A stretch of DNA of 64,000 nt from Desulfatiglans sp. Lineage in GTDB: Bacteria > Desulfobacterota > DSM-4660 > Desulfatiglandales > HGW-15. The notes below the pieces were generated by a model, which was given only the letters and a program-made list of their open reading frames with translations, ran no database searches and had not been told where the DNA came from. Made by a program: the position numbers and the translations under genes. This document shows positions 1 to 8,228 of the stretch, one piece after another. Where the stretch lies: NCBI GenBank assembly GCA_012513605.1, contig JAAZBV010000137.1, positions 29,367-93,366 on the forward strand, given 5' to 3'. How positions within the stretch are numbered: position 1 is the stretch's first letter; every line of letters starts with the position of its first letter.

Positions 1-369
1 ATTGCAGCACAGTTTGCGGTTTTCTATGCATTTATAAAAAAGATTTGGCCCGTGTTTACCCACCATATCCTCAATATCAGAATAATCAGGAAACAGGATT
101 TCATAATGTATATTGTATCTAACCATTGTCCTCTCCATAAGTTCATAGGTCTCAGGGTGAAGCCGTCCTGTATCAAGTATAAAGAAACGGGCCTCCGGTA
201 ATATTTTTACCATCATATGGGTCAGCACCTGGTCTTCAGCACCGAGACTGGATGCAAGTGCTATGCGGCTATCTGGCTTATTGGAAAACCCTGTGAGGAA
301 ATATTTGAGCAGTTCCTCAGCAGTTTTATCCCTGAATATTTTTAAAAGGTTTGTTATTTCATTTTTCAT
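1..369 (-). CDS. cysH: Adenylylsulfate/PAPS reductase, N-terminal part (runs off window)
   Basis: This is the first 123 codons of a CysH-family reductase, cut off by the left edge of the window. The family reduces adenylylsulfate or PAPS to sulfite in the cytoplasm with thioredoxin as electron donor. Visible motifs are the nucleotide-binding stretch ASSLGAEDQVLTHM near residues 40-53, FILDTGRLHPETYEL near 65-80, and KCIENRKLCC at the edge. The Cys-Cys pair is typical of the iron-sulfur APS-reducing branch, but the second pair that would confirm this is outside the window. The start ATG is preceded by AGGAACC. It is the last visible gene of the minus-strand sulfate-assimilation run, just after the sulfite reductase. 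Family assignment is secure; the APS versus PAPS choice is inference. Confidence 0.88.
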   Translation of the reverse strand, partial: MKNEITNLLKIFRDKTAEELLKYFLTGFSNKPDSRIALASSLGAEDQVLTHMMVKILPEARFFILDTGRLHPETYELMERTMVRYNIHYEILFPDYSDIEDMVGKHGPNLFYKCIENRKLCCN

Positions 370-395
370 AATAGGTTCCTGCCTCCAAAATGGTG

Positions 396-1280
396 TTACA
401 TGTCATTCAAAATATCGTTAATTACTGCGCTGACACCTATTCGCTCCATCATATAACCGAACCGCTCTTTCTTGCGGCCATTTGCACGATAGTATTCAAT
501 TACCCTGCTGGTATGTTCGTATAGCTCCACTTTTGTCTCAATCAGGACAGGGACTTTTGTTGCGATCCTTGGAAACTTCCCCATTGTCCCACCCAGCCAG
601 AGGATATATCCAGTCTTTTTTGGCTGCCATGCGCCTGTTGGGCAGCTTGAGGTGCATCTGCTGCAATTTATACATCTCTCACTGTCATGCACATAATTCT
701 CATTCAGCTTTATAATCGCTTTGGAAGGACATGTTTTTTCACACAGACCGCAATCGATACATTGCTCTTTTACCCATTCCGGTTCTATCCCTCCCATAAC
801 GCCAATATCATTTTCGCTGGCCTTGGCGCAATTGTTAGGGCAGCCTGTAACTGCCATCTTGAATTTATATGGGGTCTCTTTTCCAAAGTACCTTAAGTCC
901 AGCTCGCGTGCTATCTCCTTTGTCTCGATAATACCAAATTTACAGGTGGCGTTTCCGGGGCATCCGGTAACGATCCTGATTCTGGGGCCATTTACACCCA
1001 TTTTTACACCAGCTGATTGCAACTCATTTATGGCCTCAGCAATCCGGGTTTGATGAACAAAATGTATGTCAATTCCCTGTCTTGTGGAGAGATGAATCTG
1101 CCCTTTTCCAAAACGTTCAGAGACCTCAATAACCTTCTTCAATTGTGCCGGTGTGAAATCTCCTGCAACAGCATGCAGCCTTAAGGCATAATATTCCTTT
1201 TGCTTCTGCTGAATAAGGCCGGACTTTTGAAGAAGAGCAGAATCGATTTTATCCATGTTTTGAGTCTTAAAAATATTCAT
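396..1280 (-). CDS. Small siroheme sulfite/nitrite reductase with ferredoxin domain
   Basis: This is a single-subunit hemoprotein of the sulfite/nitrite reductase family, probably the assimilatory sulfite reductase that turns the CysH product into sulfide. The N-terminal ferredoxin-like half contains the ISTRQGxxIHF-like stretch (LSTRQGIDIHF). The siroheme-[4Fe-4S] ligands appear as TGCPGNATCKFG and TGCPNNCAKA, that is C-x5-C and C-x3-C. Two further [4Fe-4S] ferredoxin motifs follow, CIDCGLCEKTCP and CINCSRCTSSCP. The layout resembles AsrC, Fsr-C and Dsr-like small reductases. A longer reading frame reaches back to 1337 and would overlap cysA. I chose the ATG at 1280 because it has GGAAGG just upstream and gives the usual family start. 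It lies between cysA and cysH, which supports an assimilatory role. Confidence 0.82.
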   Translation of the reverse strand: MNIFKTQNMDKIDSALLQKSGLIQQKQKEYYALRLHAVAGDFTPAQLKKVIEVSERFGKGQIHLSTRQGIDIHFVHQTRIAEAINELQSAGVKMGVNGPRIRIVTGCPGNATCKFGIIETKEIARELDLRYFGKETPYKFKMAVTGCPNNCAKASENDIGVMGGIEPEWVKEQCIDCGLCEKTCPSKAIIKLNENYVHDSERCINCSRCTSSCPTGAWQPKKTGYILWLGGTMGKFPRIATKVPVLIETKVELYEHTSRVIEYYRANGRKKERFGYMMERIGVSAVINDILNDM

Positions 1281-1314
1281 ATGCCTTCCTTTAATAACAT
1301 CCTTTTTAAATCGT

Positions 1315-2385
1315 TTATATCTGATAGTCCTCGACAAAGACCTTTACATTTTTGGGCCTTACAAAGACCTTTTCGCCGCTCTTCAAGTCGAGGGCCCTGT
1401 ATTTATCCCTTGTCAACTCGGCCTCTACCACATCCGGATTTCCAACGACTATAAGGCTGACACGTGCAACAGGGCCAACTGTTCGGATATCTTTTACAGT
1501 GGCAGGTATACCTGATAAGTATGATGATTCACGATCAATGTCGATATCCTGAGATCTCACATATCCTATTGTTTGCTCCCCGTTCGCCGCAGCCAAAATA
1601 GATGCCCCCTTATCCATGCCGGCCATAAAGGTGGAGGCTTCATTGATCCTTCCATGAAACAGGTTGACGTTTCCCAAAAAATTGAACACAAAGGGATTTT
1701 TTGGATTATTGTAAACCTCTTCAGGTGTGCCGGTCTGCTCTATCCCCCCTTTATTCATGACAATAATCGTGTCTGCCACCTCGAGCGCCTCCTCCTGGTC
1801 ATGGGTAACAAATATACTCGTTATATGAATCTCATCATGAAGATCCCTTAACCACCCTCTTAATTCTGCCCTGACCCTGGCATCAAGGGCGCCAAATGGC
1901 TCATCAAGGAGCAGTATCTTTGGTTCCATGGCAAGTGCCCTCGCAAGCGCCACCCTCTGCCTCTGCCCACCTGAAAGCTGTGAGGGATAACGATTCCTGA
2001 GGCCCTCAAGTTGCACAAGCCTGAGCAGTTTATTTGCCCTCTCTTTTATCTCACCCTTTGAAGGGCGCTCTTTTCTCTTCCTGATCTTCAGGCTAAAGGC
2101 GATATTGTCGAATACTGTCATGTGACGAAACAGGGCATAGTGCTGAAAAACAAAACCGACTCTTCTTTCACGTATATGGCGATATGAGGCATCTTCTCCA
2201 TTTATCAGGATCACGCCTGAATCGGCGATCTCAAGCCCGGCTATGATTCGGAGCAGGGTAGTCTTTCCTGATCCTGAAGGCCCCAATAATGCTGTAAGTT
2301 CCCCATCGCATATCTCAATGTTCACATCTTTAAGCGCCTCAAAATCACCAAACTTTTTACTCACATTGTTTATCGAAATTCCCAT
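1315..2385 (-). CDS. cysA: Sulfate/thiosulfate ABC transporter ATP-binding protein
   Basis: This 356-residue ATPase energises sulfate import at the inner face of the cytoplasmic membrane. Walker A is GPSGSGKTT near residue 34, the signature is [16 protein letters not shown] near 137, and Walker B is [13 protein letters not shown], followed by the switch histidine in [14 protein letters not shown]. The C-terminal third is a TOBE-type regulatory domain with the [10 protein letters not shown] ending common in CysA. Length fits the family. It starts 3 bp after the cysW stop, so the genes are almost certainly co-translated. The order binding protein, cysT, cysW, cysA is the standard one for this transporter. 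Confidence 0.94.
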   Translation of the reverse strand: MGISINNVSKKFGDFEALKDVNIEICDGELTALLGPSGSGKTTLLRIIAGLEIADSGVILINGEDASYRHIRERRVGFVFQHYALFRHMTVFDNIAFSLKIRKRKERPSKGEIKERANKLLRLVQLEGLRNRYPSQLSGGQRQRVALARALAMEPKILLLDEPFGALDARVRAELRGWLRDLHDEIHITSIFVTHDQEEALEVADTIIVMNKGGIEQTGTPEEVYNNPKNPFVFNFLGNVNLFHGRINEASTFMAGMDKGASILAAANGEQTIGYVRSQDIDIDRESSYLSGIPATVKDIRTVGPVARVSLIVVGNPDVVEAELTRDKYRALDLKSGEKVFVRPKNVKVFVEDYQI

Positions 2386-2388
2386 TTA

Positions 2389-3366
2389 TTAATTCCCCTC
2401 ATCTTGATAAAACTTTACCGGTGCATCTATAAAAGAAGATTGTGCAAAGTCCGGCGCCCCGGCTGTAACATTCATTGACTCCCTGCCTGTTTTACCCGAT
2501 ATTTTACTGTTTTGTTCACGGTGTCCAATCTTCCACTCTGCCAGCTTCTTAACAACAAGTGTGAAAATCGCAAGAAGAGCAAGGAGCGATGCAACTGCAA
2601 ATGCGGCCGAAAAATCATATTCATTGTAAAGTATCTCTACATACAGGGGGATCGTGTTTGTTGCTCCACGTATATGACCAGAGACAACCGATACAGCCCC
2701 AAATTCACCCATGGCGCGTGCATTGCATATTACAACACCATAAACCACTCCCCACCAGATATTGGGGAGTGTTACCCTTAAAAAAATCTGAAAACCATTT
2801 GCCCCGAGCACAATTGCCGCCTCCTCCTCTCCGCTTCCCTGGGACTGCATCAGGGGAATAAGCTCCCTTGCAACAAAAGGGAATGTGACAAAGATGGTTG
2901 CTAGAACAATACCGGGAAGGGCAAATATTATCCTGATATTGTAGGCGCTGAGCCATGGGCCTAACCAGCCATGTAACCCAAACACAAGGACGAATATGAG
3001 CCCTGCTATCACGGGTGAGACAGAAAAAGGGAGGTCTATCAGCGTAATTAGCAGATTTTTGCCGGGGAACCTGAACTTTGTAATGGCCCAGGCGGCTGCC
3101 AGACCGAAAATAAGGTTAAGAGGTACAGTTATAGCGGCTGTTAACAATGTCAGTTTTATTGCTGAAAGGGCATCCGGATCCACAAGAGCTGCAAAATAGG
3201 CCGGGATGCCATTTTCAAATGCCTTGCTGAAGAGTGCAATAACCGGCAGAATGAGAAACAAGCCAAGAAAAACTATTGTCACACCAATAAGCAGCCAGCG
3301 GACAAAAAGCGGCTCTGTTAGAGCGCTATCAAGGGTAACAGCGTCTAATACCTTATGCTTCGGCAT
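2389..3366 (-). CDS. cysW: Sulfate ABC transporter permease CysW
   Basis: This inner-membrane permease of 325 residues forms the sulfate channel together with CysT. It has about six hydrophobic segments, beginning with a strong one near residues 25-48. The EAA loop that docks on CysA is visible as [19 protein letters not shown] and following residues, around 180-200. The ending (residues about 285-325) is hydrophilic and longer than in many CysW proteins. The start overlaps the end of cysT by 14 bp, and the stop is 3 bp before cysA, so the three are a translationally coupled operon. Assignment to CysW rather than CysT rests on order and on the QGSGEEEAA stretch typical of CysW. Confidence 0.92.
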   Translation of the reverse strand: MPKHKVLDAVTLDSALTEPLFVRWLLIGVTIVFLGLFLILPVIALFSKAFENGIPAYFAALVDPDALSAIKLTLLTAAITVPLNLIFGLAAAWAITKFRFPGKNLLITLIDLPFSVSPVIAGLIFVLVFGLHGWLGPWLSAYNIRIIFALPGIVLATIFVTFPFVARELIPLMQSQGSGEEEAAIVLGANGFQIFLRVTLPNIWWGVVYGVVICNARAMGEFGAVSVVSGHIRGATNTIPLYVEILYNEYDFSAAFAVASLLALLAIFTLVVKKLAEWKIGHREQNSKISGKTGRESMNVTAGAPDFAQSSFIDAPVKFYQDEGN

Positions 3367-4201
3367 ATTTTCTGCTCCATCTTTGTAGAATGTTTATTGC
3401 AAACAACAGAACAAATGATGCTGCAAGCATTACCAGTGCAATCGCCGTTGCCCCGGAATAATCAAACTGTTCCAGCTTGGTTATTATTAAAAGCGAGGTA
3501 ATCTCTGAGATCATCGGCATGTTTCCGGCAATAAATATTATTGAACCATATTCACCTATTGATCTTCCAAGGCTTAAGGCAAATCCTGTAAGCATGGAAG
3601 GCGCTAAAACGGGAAAAATTATATAACGGATTGTCTGCAGGCGATTAGCTCCCAGGCAGAGAGCCGCCTCTTCAGCCTCCTTTTCTATATCCTCTATAAC
3701 CGGCTGAAGTGTTCGTACCACAAAAGGAAGGCCGATTACTGTCATTGCAATGACAATGCCCATTGGAGTATATGCAATCTTAAGCCCGAGAGGCTCAGTA
3801 ACGGCGCCAATCCATCCATTTGATGAATAAACTGTTGCCAAGGTTATGCCTATTACTGCTGTTGGCAGTGCAAATGGGAGATCAATCAGTGCATCAACAA
3901 GATTTCTGCCTGTAAACCTGTATCTGACAAGTACCCATGCGGTGATTGATCCAAAAATAACATTTATTAAGGCTGCAACAATAGCCGCCCCAAATGTGAC
4001 CCTGTATGAGGCCATAACCCGCGGAGATGTAACTGTTTCAATGAAATCAGACCATGTCATCCCTGCGCTCTTAAATACCAGTGCTGAAAGCGGGATGAGT
4101 ACAATGATCCCGATGTAAAATATAGTGTATCCAAGGGTCAGATTGAAACCGGGGAGCACCCTCTGATATTGTTTTCTGCTTTTTAAATTTTCAGTATCCA
4201 T
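3353..4201 (-). CDS. cysT: Sulfate ABC transporter permease CysT
   Basis: This 282-residue integral membrane permease pairs with CysW. The N-terminus matches the family pattern [17 protein letters not shown], leading into the first membrane segment. Further membrane spans and the EAA loop ([19 protein letters not shown], around residues 175-195) are visible. The motifs [17 protein letters not shown] and [16 protein letters not shown] are characteristic of sulfate and molybdate permeases. It lies 75 bp downstream of the sulfate-binding protein gene and overlaps cysW by 14 bp. The gene is also called cysU. Confidence 0.93.
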   Translation of the reverse strand: MDTENLKSRKQYQRVLPGFNLTLGYTIFYIGIIVLIPLSALVFKSAGMTWSDFIETVTSPRVMASYRVTFGAAIVAALINVIFGSITAWVLVRYRFTGRNLVDALIDLPFALPTAVIGITLATVYSSNGWIGAVTEPLGLKIAYTPMGIVIAMTVIGLPFVVRTLQPVIEDIEKEAEEAALCLGANRLQTIRYIIFPVLAPSMLTGFALSLGRSIGEYGSIIFIAGNMPMISEITSLLIITKLEQFDYSGATAIALVMLAASFVLLFAINILQRWSRKYAEA

Positions 4202-4276
4202 TATAATTATCCGATAATTGAGCTGCCCTATTAATCCTTCAACTTATTAAAGGCAAACAGCCACTGTAATCCATGA

Positions 4277-5296
4277 TCAGTATGCCTGATAAATCTGGTC
4301 AAAAATTCCCCTGTCTGCAAAATGGGTTGCATGTGCCTTTTCCCATCCCCCGAAGATATCTTCGATTGTAATGAGATTTACCTCCTGAAACTGTGCAGTA
4401 TATTTGCATAAAACAGATTCAAGCCTGGGGCGGTAGTAATTTTTCGCTGCGATCTCCTGACCATGTTCACTATAAAGAAATTGGATATAGGCCTTTGCCA
4501 GGTCGGCTGTTCCATGTCTCTCCGCATTACGATCAATAATTGCAACTGGTGGTTCTGCAAGTATGCTGATAGAAGGCACAACTATTTCATACTCATCCTT
4601 GCCTGGTTTATTCACAACCAGGTAGGCCTCATTCTCCCATGAAATGAGCACATCACCTATCTTACGTTCTATAAATGTGGTTGTAGAACCCCTTGCGCCT
4701 GAATCAAGGATCGGTACGTTCTTGTATATGGCCTTGACAAACTCTTTAGCCTTTTCCTCGCCGTTGCCCCATTTCAACAGGGCATATCCCCACGCAGCAA
4801 GGTAATTCCAGCGCGCCCCTCCGGAGGTCTTGGGGTTGGGGGTAATCACAGCAAGACCTGGTTTTGCAAGATCATCCCAGTCCTTTATTTTTTTGGGATT
4901 GTTTTTTCGTACAAGCAATACAATCGTTGATGTGTAGGGTGAACTGTTATTTGGAAAACGTTTCTGCCACTCCTTTGGCAGGAGATCACTCTTGTCAGCG
5001 ATGGAATCAATATCATAGGCAAGGGCCAGGGTAACAACATCAGCATGAAGGCCGTCAATTACTGACCTGGCCTGCTTACCGCTTCCGCCGTGAGACTGCC
5101 TGATATCAACCGCTGTGGAATTGACTTTCTGCCAGTACTCATTGAAAGCAAGGTTGATCTCCTGATAAAATTTCCGTGTCGGGTCATAGGATACATTCAG
5201 CAATGTTTTCTTTCCACTTGCATGGGCTTTTACTGGCAAAGATGCAATGATTGCTATTAAAAGTATCAATAGTATTGTAATGCTATATCTTCTCAT
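4277..5296 (-). CDS. sbp: Periplasmic sulfate-binding protein
   Basis: This 339-residue secreted protein captures sulfate (or thiosulfate) for the CysTWA transporter. A clear Sec signal peptide covers about residues 1-27, ending in PVKAHA. Family motifs follow: [17 protein letters not shown] near 33-49, [18 protein letters not shown] near 63-80 with sulfate-contacting residues, [30 protein letters not shown] and the ISWENEAYL stretch. Its ATG lies about 20 bp after the end of the decayed cystathionine-synthase-like gene. Sbp and CysP cannot be separated by eye, so the symbol is the family default. Confidence 0.9.
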   Translation of the reverse strand: MRRYSITILLILLIAIIASLPVKAHASGKKTLLNVSYDPTRKFYQEINLAFNEYWQKVNSTAVDIRQSHGGSGKQARSVIDGLHADVVTLALAYDIDSIADKSDLLPKEWQKRFPNNSSPYTSTIVLLVRKNNPKKIKDWDDLAKPGLAVITPNPKTSGGARWNYLAAWGYALLKWGNGEEKAKEFVKAIYKNVPILDSGARGSTTTFIERKIGDVLISWENEAYLVVNKPGKDEYEIVVPSISILAEPPVAIIDRNAERHGTADLAKAYIQFLYSEHGQEIAAKNYYRPRLESVLCKYTAQFQEVNLITIEDIFGGWEKAHATHFADRGIFDQIYQAY

Positions 5297-5314
5297 GATG
5301 ATACTGCTCCAATT

Positions 5315-5965
5315 TCACTTTAACGCCTTATCCAGGTCTTTTATCAGGTCATCGACTGTTTCCAGCCCTATTGATAGCCTAATAAGATTATCCTTTATCC
5401 CTGTCTTTTTTCTATGAGACTCTGCCATTGAGGCATGACTCATGGTTGCTGCAAGTTCTGCAAGTGAGACCGGGCCGCCAAGGGATTCTGCAACCTGGAA
5501 TATCCTGAGCCTTTTTAAAAATATTTTACTTCAGGAATACCGCCCTTTATCTCAAATGAGACTACTCCCCCGAAACCTGTCATCTGCCTTGCTGCGATAT
5601 CATGACCGGGGTGTGAAATAAGCCCGGGGAAATAGACCTTTTCAACCTTTGAGTGGCCCTCAAGGTATTCTGCTGCTGCAAAGGCGTTTTTCTCATGCTG
5701 CTTTACCCTCAACGCAAGGGTTTCAATGCCCCTCATGACAAGCCAGCAGTCAAATGGGGAGGCGGCTGTGCCCATTGCATTAATGAGAAACTGCACCCTC
5801 TGTGTAAGCTCATCAGTTGTGGTGACAACAGCGCCCCCAATAACATCACAGTGGCCGTTGTTGGTATATTGGAAAAGAGATGGCCCCATATGCCTTGTCA
5901 GGCCTATCTCCGGTATGAATAGATGAGGTTTCAAATCCATATTTACTATTTATTGATCTTTTCAT
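5315..5965 (-). pseudogene. Decayed cystathionine gamma-synthase/lyase-like gene
   Basis: This is a broken member of the Cys/Met-metabolism PLP enzyme family. The intact N-terminal start reads MKRSINSKYGFETSSIHTG and continues to AISFPIYQ. The frame then jumps straight to NGHCDVIGGAVVTTTDEL at about position 5865, so roughly 150 codons are missing, including the expected PLP-lysine region. A second lesion is at about 5515-5530, where VKYF runs into a stop in a T/A homopolymer; restoring one base continues as LKRLRIFQVAESLGGPV and on to DLDKALK with a stop at 5315. The gene sits between metY and the sulfate-binding gene, where an intact copy would make cystathionine. The internal deletion makes sequencing error an unlikely full explanation. 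Confidence 0.87.
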
Positions 5966-6063
5966 TGTTTTGTTCCGCCTTTTAGTTGTTTGGTTTTGGC
6001 ACCGGGTTATCAGAAAAATGTGAGCCCCTGATAACACCGATGCCTGTTAATATGGCTATGCTG

Positions 6064-7356
6064 CTAAACCCTCGCCAGCGCCTGCTCTATATCTGAAATA
6101 ATATCATCAATATGCTCTATGCCTATTGAAAGCCTTATAAAGTCAGGGGTAACACCTGTCGCAAGCTGTTCATCAGCGGAAAGCTGCTGATGAGTGGTTG
6201 TTGCAGGGTGTATGGCAAGGCTCTTTGCATCCCCCACATTGGCAAGGTGTGATATCAGTTGAAGCGAATCAATAAATGTTTTACCTGCCTCTTTACCACC
6301 CTTTATGCCAAAGCCAAGTATTGCGCCTGCGCCATGTTTAAGGTACTTCTGTGCCCGCTCATTTTCCGGGCTGTCATCAAGACCTGGATAATTTACCCAG
6401 TTCACCTTCGGGTGTTTCTTAAGATATGCAGCTACCCCAAGGGCGTTGGTAGAGTGCCGAGGCATCCTCAAATGCAGGGTTTCAAGCCCCTGGAGAAAGA
6501 GGAATGCGTTAAAGGGTGAAAGGGCAGGGCCAACATCCCTTAAAAGGGTTACCCTTGCCTTTAAGATATAGGCCAGGTTTCCAAGGGGTTTAAGCGCCTC
6601 AACAAAGTTTATCCCATGATAGCTTGGGTCCGGATCAGCTATAAGGGGGAACTTACCGTTTGTCCAGTCAAACTTGCCCGAATCCACTATAACCCCTCCC
6701 AGGCTTGTACCATGCCCGCCGATAAACTTTGTGGCAGAGTAGACTGCAATATCTACTCCAAAGTCTATGGGTCTTAATATATAGGGTGATACTGTGTTAT
6801 CCAGCACAAAGGGTATTCCGTTCTTATGTGCAACCGCTGCTATGCCTTCAAGGTCTGCAACATCCAGTTTCGGGTTGCCGATGGATTCTGCGTAGATCGC
6901 CTTTGTCTTAGGTGTTATGGCCCTTTGAAATGCTTCCAGATCATTGGATTTAACAAATTTTACATTTATCCCGAGCCTTTTAAAGGTGTAATGAAACAGG
7001 TTATAGGTGCCGCCATAGAGGTTATCGGCTGAGACTATCTCATCCCCTGCCTGTGCAATGTTAAGTAATGCCAGTGTTATGGCAGACTGCCCGCTTGCAA
7101 CTGCCAGCGCCCCTATGCCCCCATCCAGGGCAGCTATCCTCTTTTCAAATACATCTGTTGTCGGGTTCATGAGCCTTGTATAGATGTTCCCGAACTCCGC
7201 CAGCCCAAACAGGCTTGCCGCATGATCGCTGCTCCTGAACTGGTATGATGTTGTCTGGTAAATGGGCACCGCCCTTGATCCGGTAGTGGGATCAGCCTCC
7301 TGCCCGCCATGCAGCGCCAGGGTCTCGATTTTTAGCTTGTTGTCGATTGCTGTCAT
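6064..7356 (-). CDS. metY: O-acetylhomoserine aminocarboxypropyltransferase (sulfhydrylase)
   Basis: This 430-residue cytoplasmic PLP enzyme condenses O-acetylhomoserine with sulfide to give homocysteine, so it uses the end product of the sulfate pathway beside it. Family hallmarks are [28 protein letters not shown] at the N-terminus (cited here as the ALHGGQ and PIYQTTSY blocks), the [10 protein letters not shown] block with the PLP lysine near residue 208, and [20 protein letters not shown] at the C-terminus. Length and motifs are those of MetY rather than MetB. The start follows GGAAAGGA. A terminator and a Cys/Met-rich leader ORF lie directly upstream, so expression is probably controlled by attenuation. 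Confidence 0.93.
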   Translation of the reverse strand: MTAIDNKLKIETLALHGGQEADPTTGSRAVPIYQTTSYQFRSSDHAASLFGLAEFGNIYTRLMNPTTDVFEKRIAALDGGIGALAVASGQSAITLALLNIAQAGDEIVSADNLYGGTYNLFHYTFKRLGINVKFVKSNDLEAFQRAITPKTKAIYAESIGNPKLDVADLEGIAAVAHKNGIPFVLDNTVSPYILRPIDFGVDIAVYSATKFIGGHGTSLGGVIVDSGKFDWTNGKFPLIADPDPSYHGINFVEALKPLGNLAYILKARVTLLRDVGPALSPFNAFLFLQGLETLHLRMPRHSTNALGVAAYLKKHPKVNWVNYPGLDDSPENERAQKYLKHGAGAILGFGIKGGKEAGKTFIDSLQLISHLANVGDAKSLAIHPATTTHQQLSADEQLATGVTPDFIRLSIGIEHIDDIISDIEQALARV

Positions 7357-7430
7357 CTCTTTTTTCCTTTCCTGTTAATTGTTTAATAATGAACCCTGAT
7401 AATTTTTTAAAAACATGTTTATAACTAAAA

Positions 7431-7475
7431 ATAAAAAACCCGCTATGCCGGTTTATTGACCTAGCAGGGCGGGTT
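7431..7475 (-). terminator. Intrinsic terminator in the metY leader (attenuator)
   Basis: On the minus strand the arm AACCCGC (7475-7469) pairs perfectly with GCGGGTT (7443-7437). Inner pairs TGC/GCA and GGT/ACC are also possible, and a T-rich tract follows directly. It is a canonical Rho-independent terminator placed between the leader ORF and metY, not after a gene. It would therefore stop transcription before metY unless antitermination occurs. Confidence 0.85.
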
Positions 7476-7537
7476 CTCTTTACGGTGAGTTAATTAATTC
7501 TCCTCTTCTCACATAAAAGCCCCCCTGCTGCCGCAGG
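7463..7537 (-). promoter_or_regulatory. Competing hairpins 1:2 and 2:3 of the metY attenuator
   Basis: Segment 1 is CCTGC (7537-7533), inside the Thr-Cys codons of the leader ORF. It pairs with segment 2, GCAGG (7528-7524), around a 4-nt loop. Segment 2 extended, AGCAGGG (7529-7523), is also fully complementary over 7 bp to CCCTGCT (7469-7463), which is the 5' side of the terminator. Pairing 2:3 would break the terminator. A ribosome stalled on the Cys codons would cover segment 1 and favour 2:3. This is read directly from complementarity; the regulatory outcome is inference by analogy with the trp-type mechanism. Confidence 0.72.
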
Positions 7538-7601
7538 TACAGCACATGGCCATATTACACATATACATTATCATACAGGTTTTTTTGAATATGCTTATCA
7601 T
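7509..7601 (-). CDS. Cys/Met-rich leader peptide of metY (30 aa)
   Basis: This short ORF begins MISIFKKTC and then has a run with Met or Cys at almost every second position, including MCNMAMCCTCG, before ending GAFM and TGA. It holds five Cys and seven Met codons in 30 codons. GGTGG lies 8 nt before the ATG as a plausible ribosome site. It does not resemble a folded protein. The position, 34 nt before the metY terminator and overlapping the competing hairpin, together with its composition, matches its expected role as a sensor of charged Cys (and possibly Met) tRNA. It is too short for routine gene finders. Confidence 0.75.
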   Translation of the reverse strand: MISIFKKTCMIMYMCNMAMCCTCGSRGAFM

Positions 7602-7698
7602 TCTATGTCCCACCAACTGCCTTTTTAATAATGGCCCATGATCATTGAAACGAGGCCTTTTTTATTTAATTCCTTGACCATTACAAAGCTGAACCTTC

Positions 7699-8139
7699 CT
7701 ATATTACATAATCAGGTTCAGCGTATTTTTCTTTTATCTGGTTAACCAGATCCTCAAAGGTTACGCTGTCAACTATCTCTGATGCTGATTTTGCCACCTT
7801 TTGCCATATCCCCCTGAAGACACATCTTGCGATATCAGTGCATTCTGTATAACCAGCTTTAGCGCATGATATGGGCTCAATATCCCCATCTATCAGCCTG
7901 ACGACATCGCCTACAGTAATCTTGTCAGGCGACTTTGAAAGCCTGTAACCGCCTATGCTCCCTCGCCTGCTTTCAATAAGCCTGCCCTTTCTCAGCTCCA
8001 GCAGTACCTGCTCAAGAAACTTTTGAGGGGCATCAATCCGTTTGGCCATCTCCTGACTCCTTACCAGTTCCATGTCATAATGGAGGGCCAGGTCAAGTAC
8101 AGCCTTTAATGCATAATCACCTTTATATGTAATTCTCAT
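7699..8139 (-). CDS. Rrf2-family transcriptional regulator (CymR/IscR-like)
   Basis: This 146-residue winged-helix repressor has the family start MRITYKGDYALKAVLDLAL and the recognition region near residues 28-66 ending SRRGSIGGYRL. Three cysteines, C92, C100 and C106, lie where IscR carries its [2Fe-2S] ligands, with slightly different spacing (x7 and x5). The family includes CymR, which controls cysteine biosynthesis with CysK, and IscR, which senses cluster status. Its place at the head of the sulfate-assimilation genes on the same strand suggests it controls them and perhaps itself. Whether it binds a cluster or a protein partner cannot be told from the sequence. Confidence 0.88.
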   Translation of the reverse strand: MRITYKGDYALKAVLDLALHYDMELVRSQEMAKRIDAPQKFLEQVLLELRKGRLIESRRGSIGGYRLSKSPDKITVGDVVRLIDGDIEPISCAKAGYTECTDIARCVFRGIWQKVAKSASEIVDSVTFEDLVNQIKEKYAEPDYVI

Positions 8140-8158
8140 AAGCTGCTCATCAATACAA

Positions 8159-8203
8159 TTCCTATTGGAAAGGTATAGTATTCAAATCTTTTATTTGTGT
8201 CAA
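8159..8203 (-). promoter_or_regulatory. Sigma-70 promoter and palindrome upstream of the Rrf2 gene
   Basis: Reading the minus strand, TTGACA (8203-8198) is a perfect -35 box, followed by a 17-nt spacer and TACTAT (8180-8175) as -10. Just downstream, near the expected transcript start, lies TTCC-TATT-GGAA (8170-8159), a short perfect palindrome. It is suitably placed to be an operator, perhaps for autoregulation by the Rrf2 protein. The promoter match is strong; the operator idea is inference. Confidence 0.7.
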
Positions 8204-8228
8204 GTGAATTTTTTGTAAAATTTAAATT

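Noticed and set aside
7357..7700. SAM riboswitch in the metY leader
   Set aside because: The leader lacks the conserved SAM-I or SAM-II core layout; the peptide ORF with competing hairpins explains the region better.
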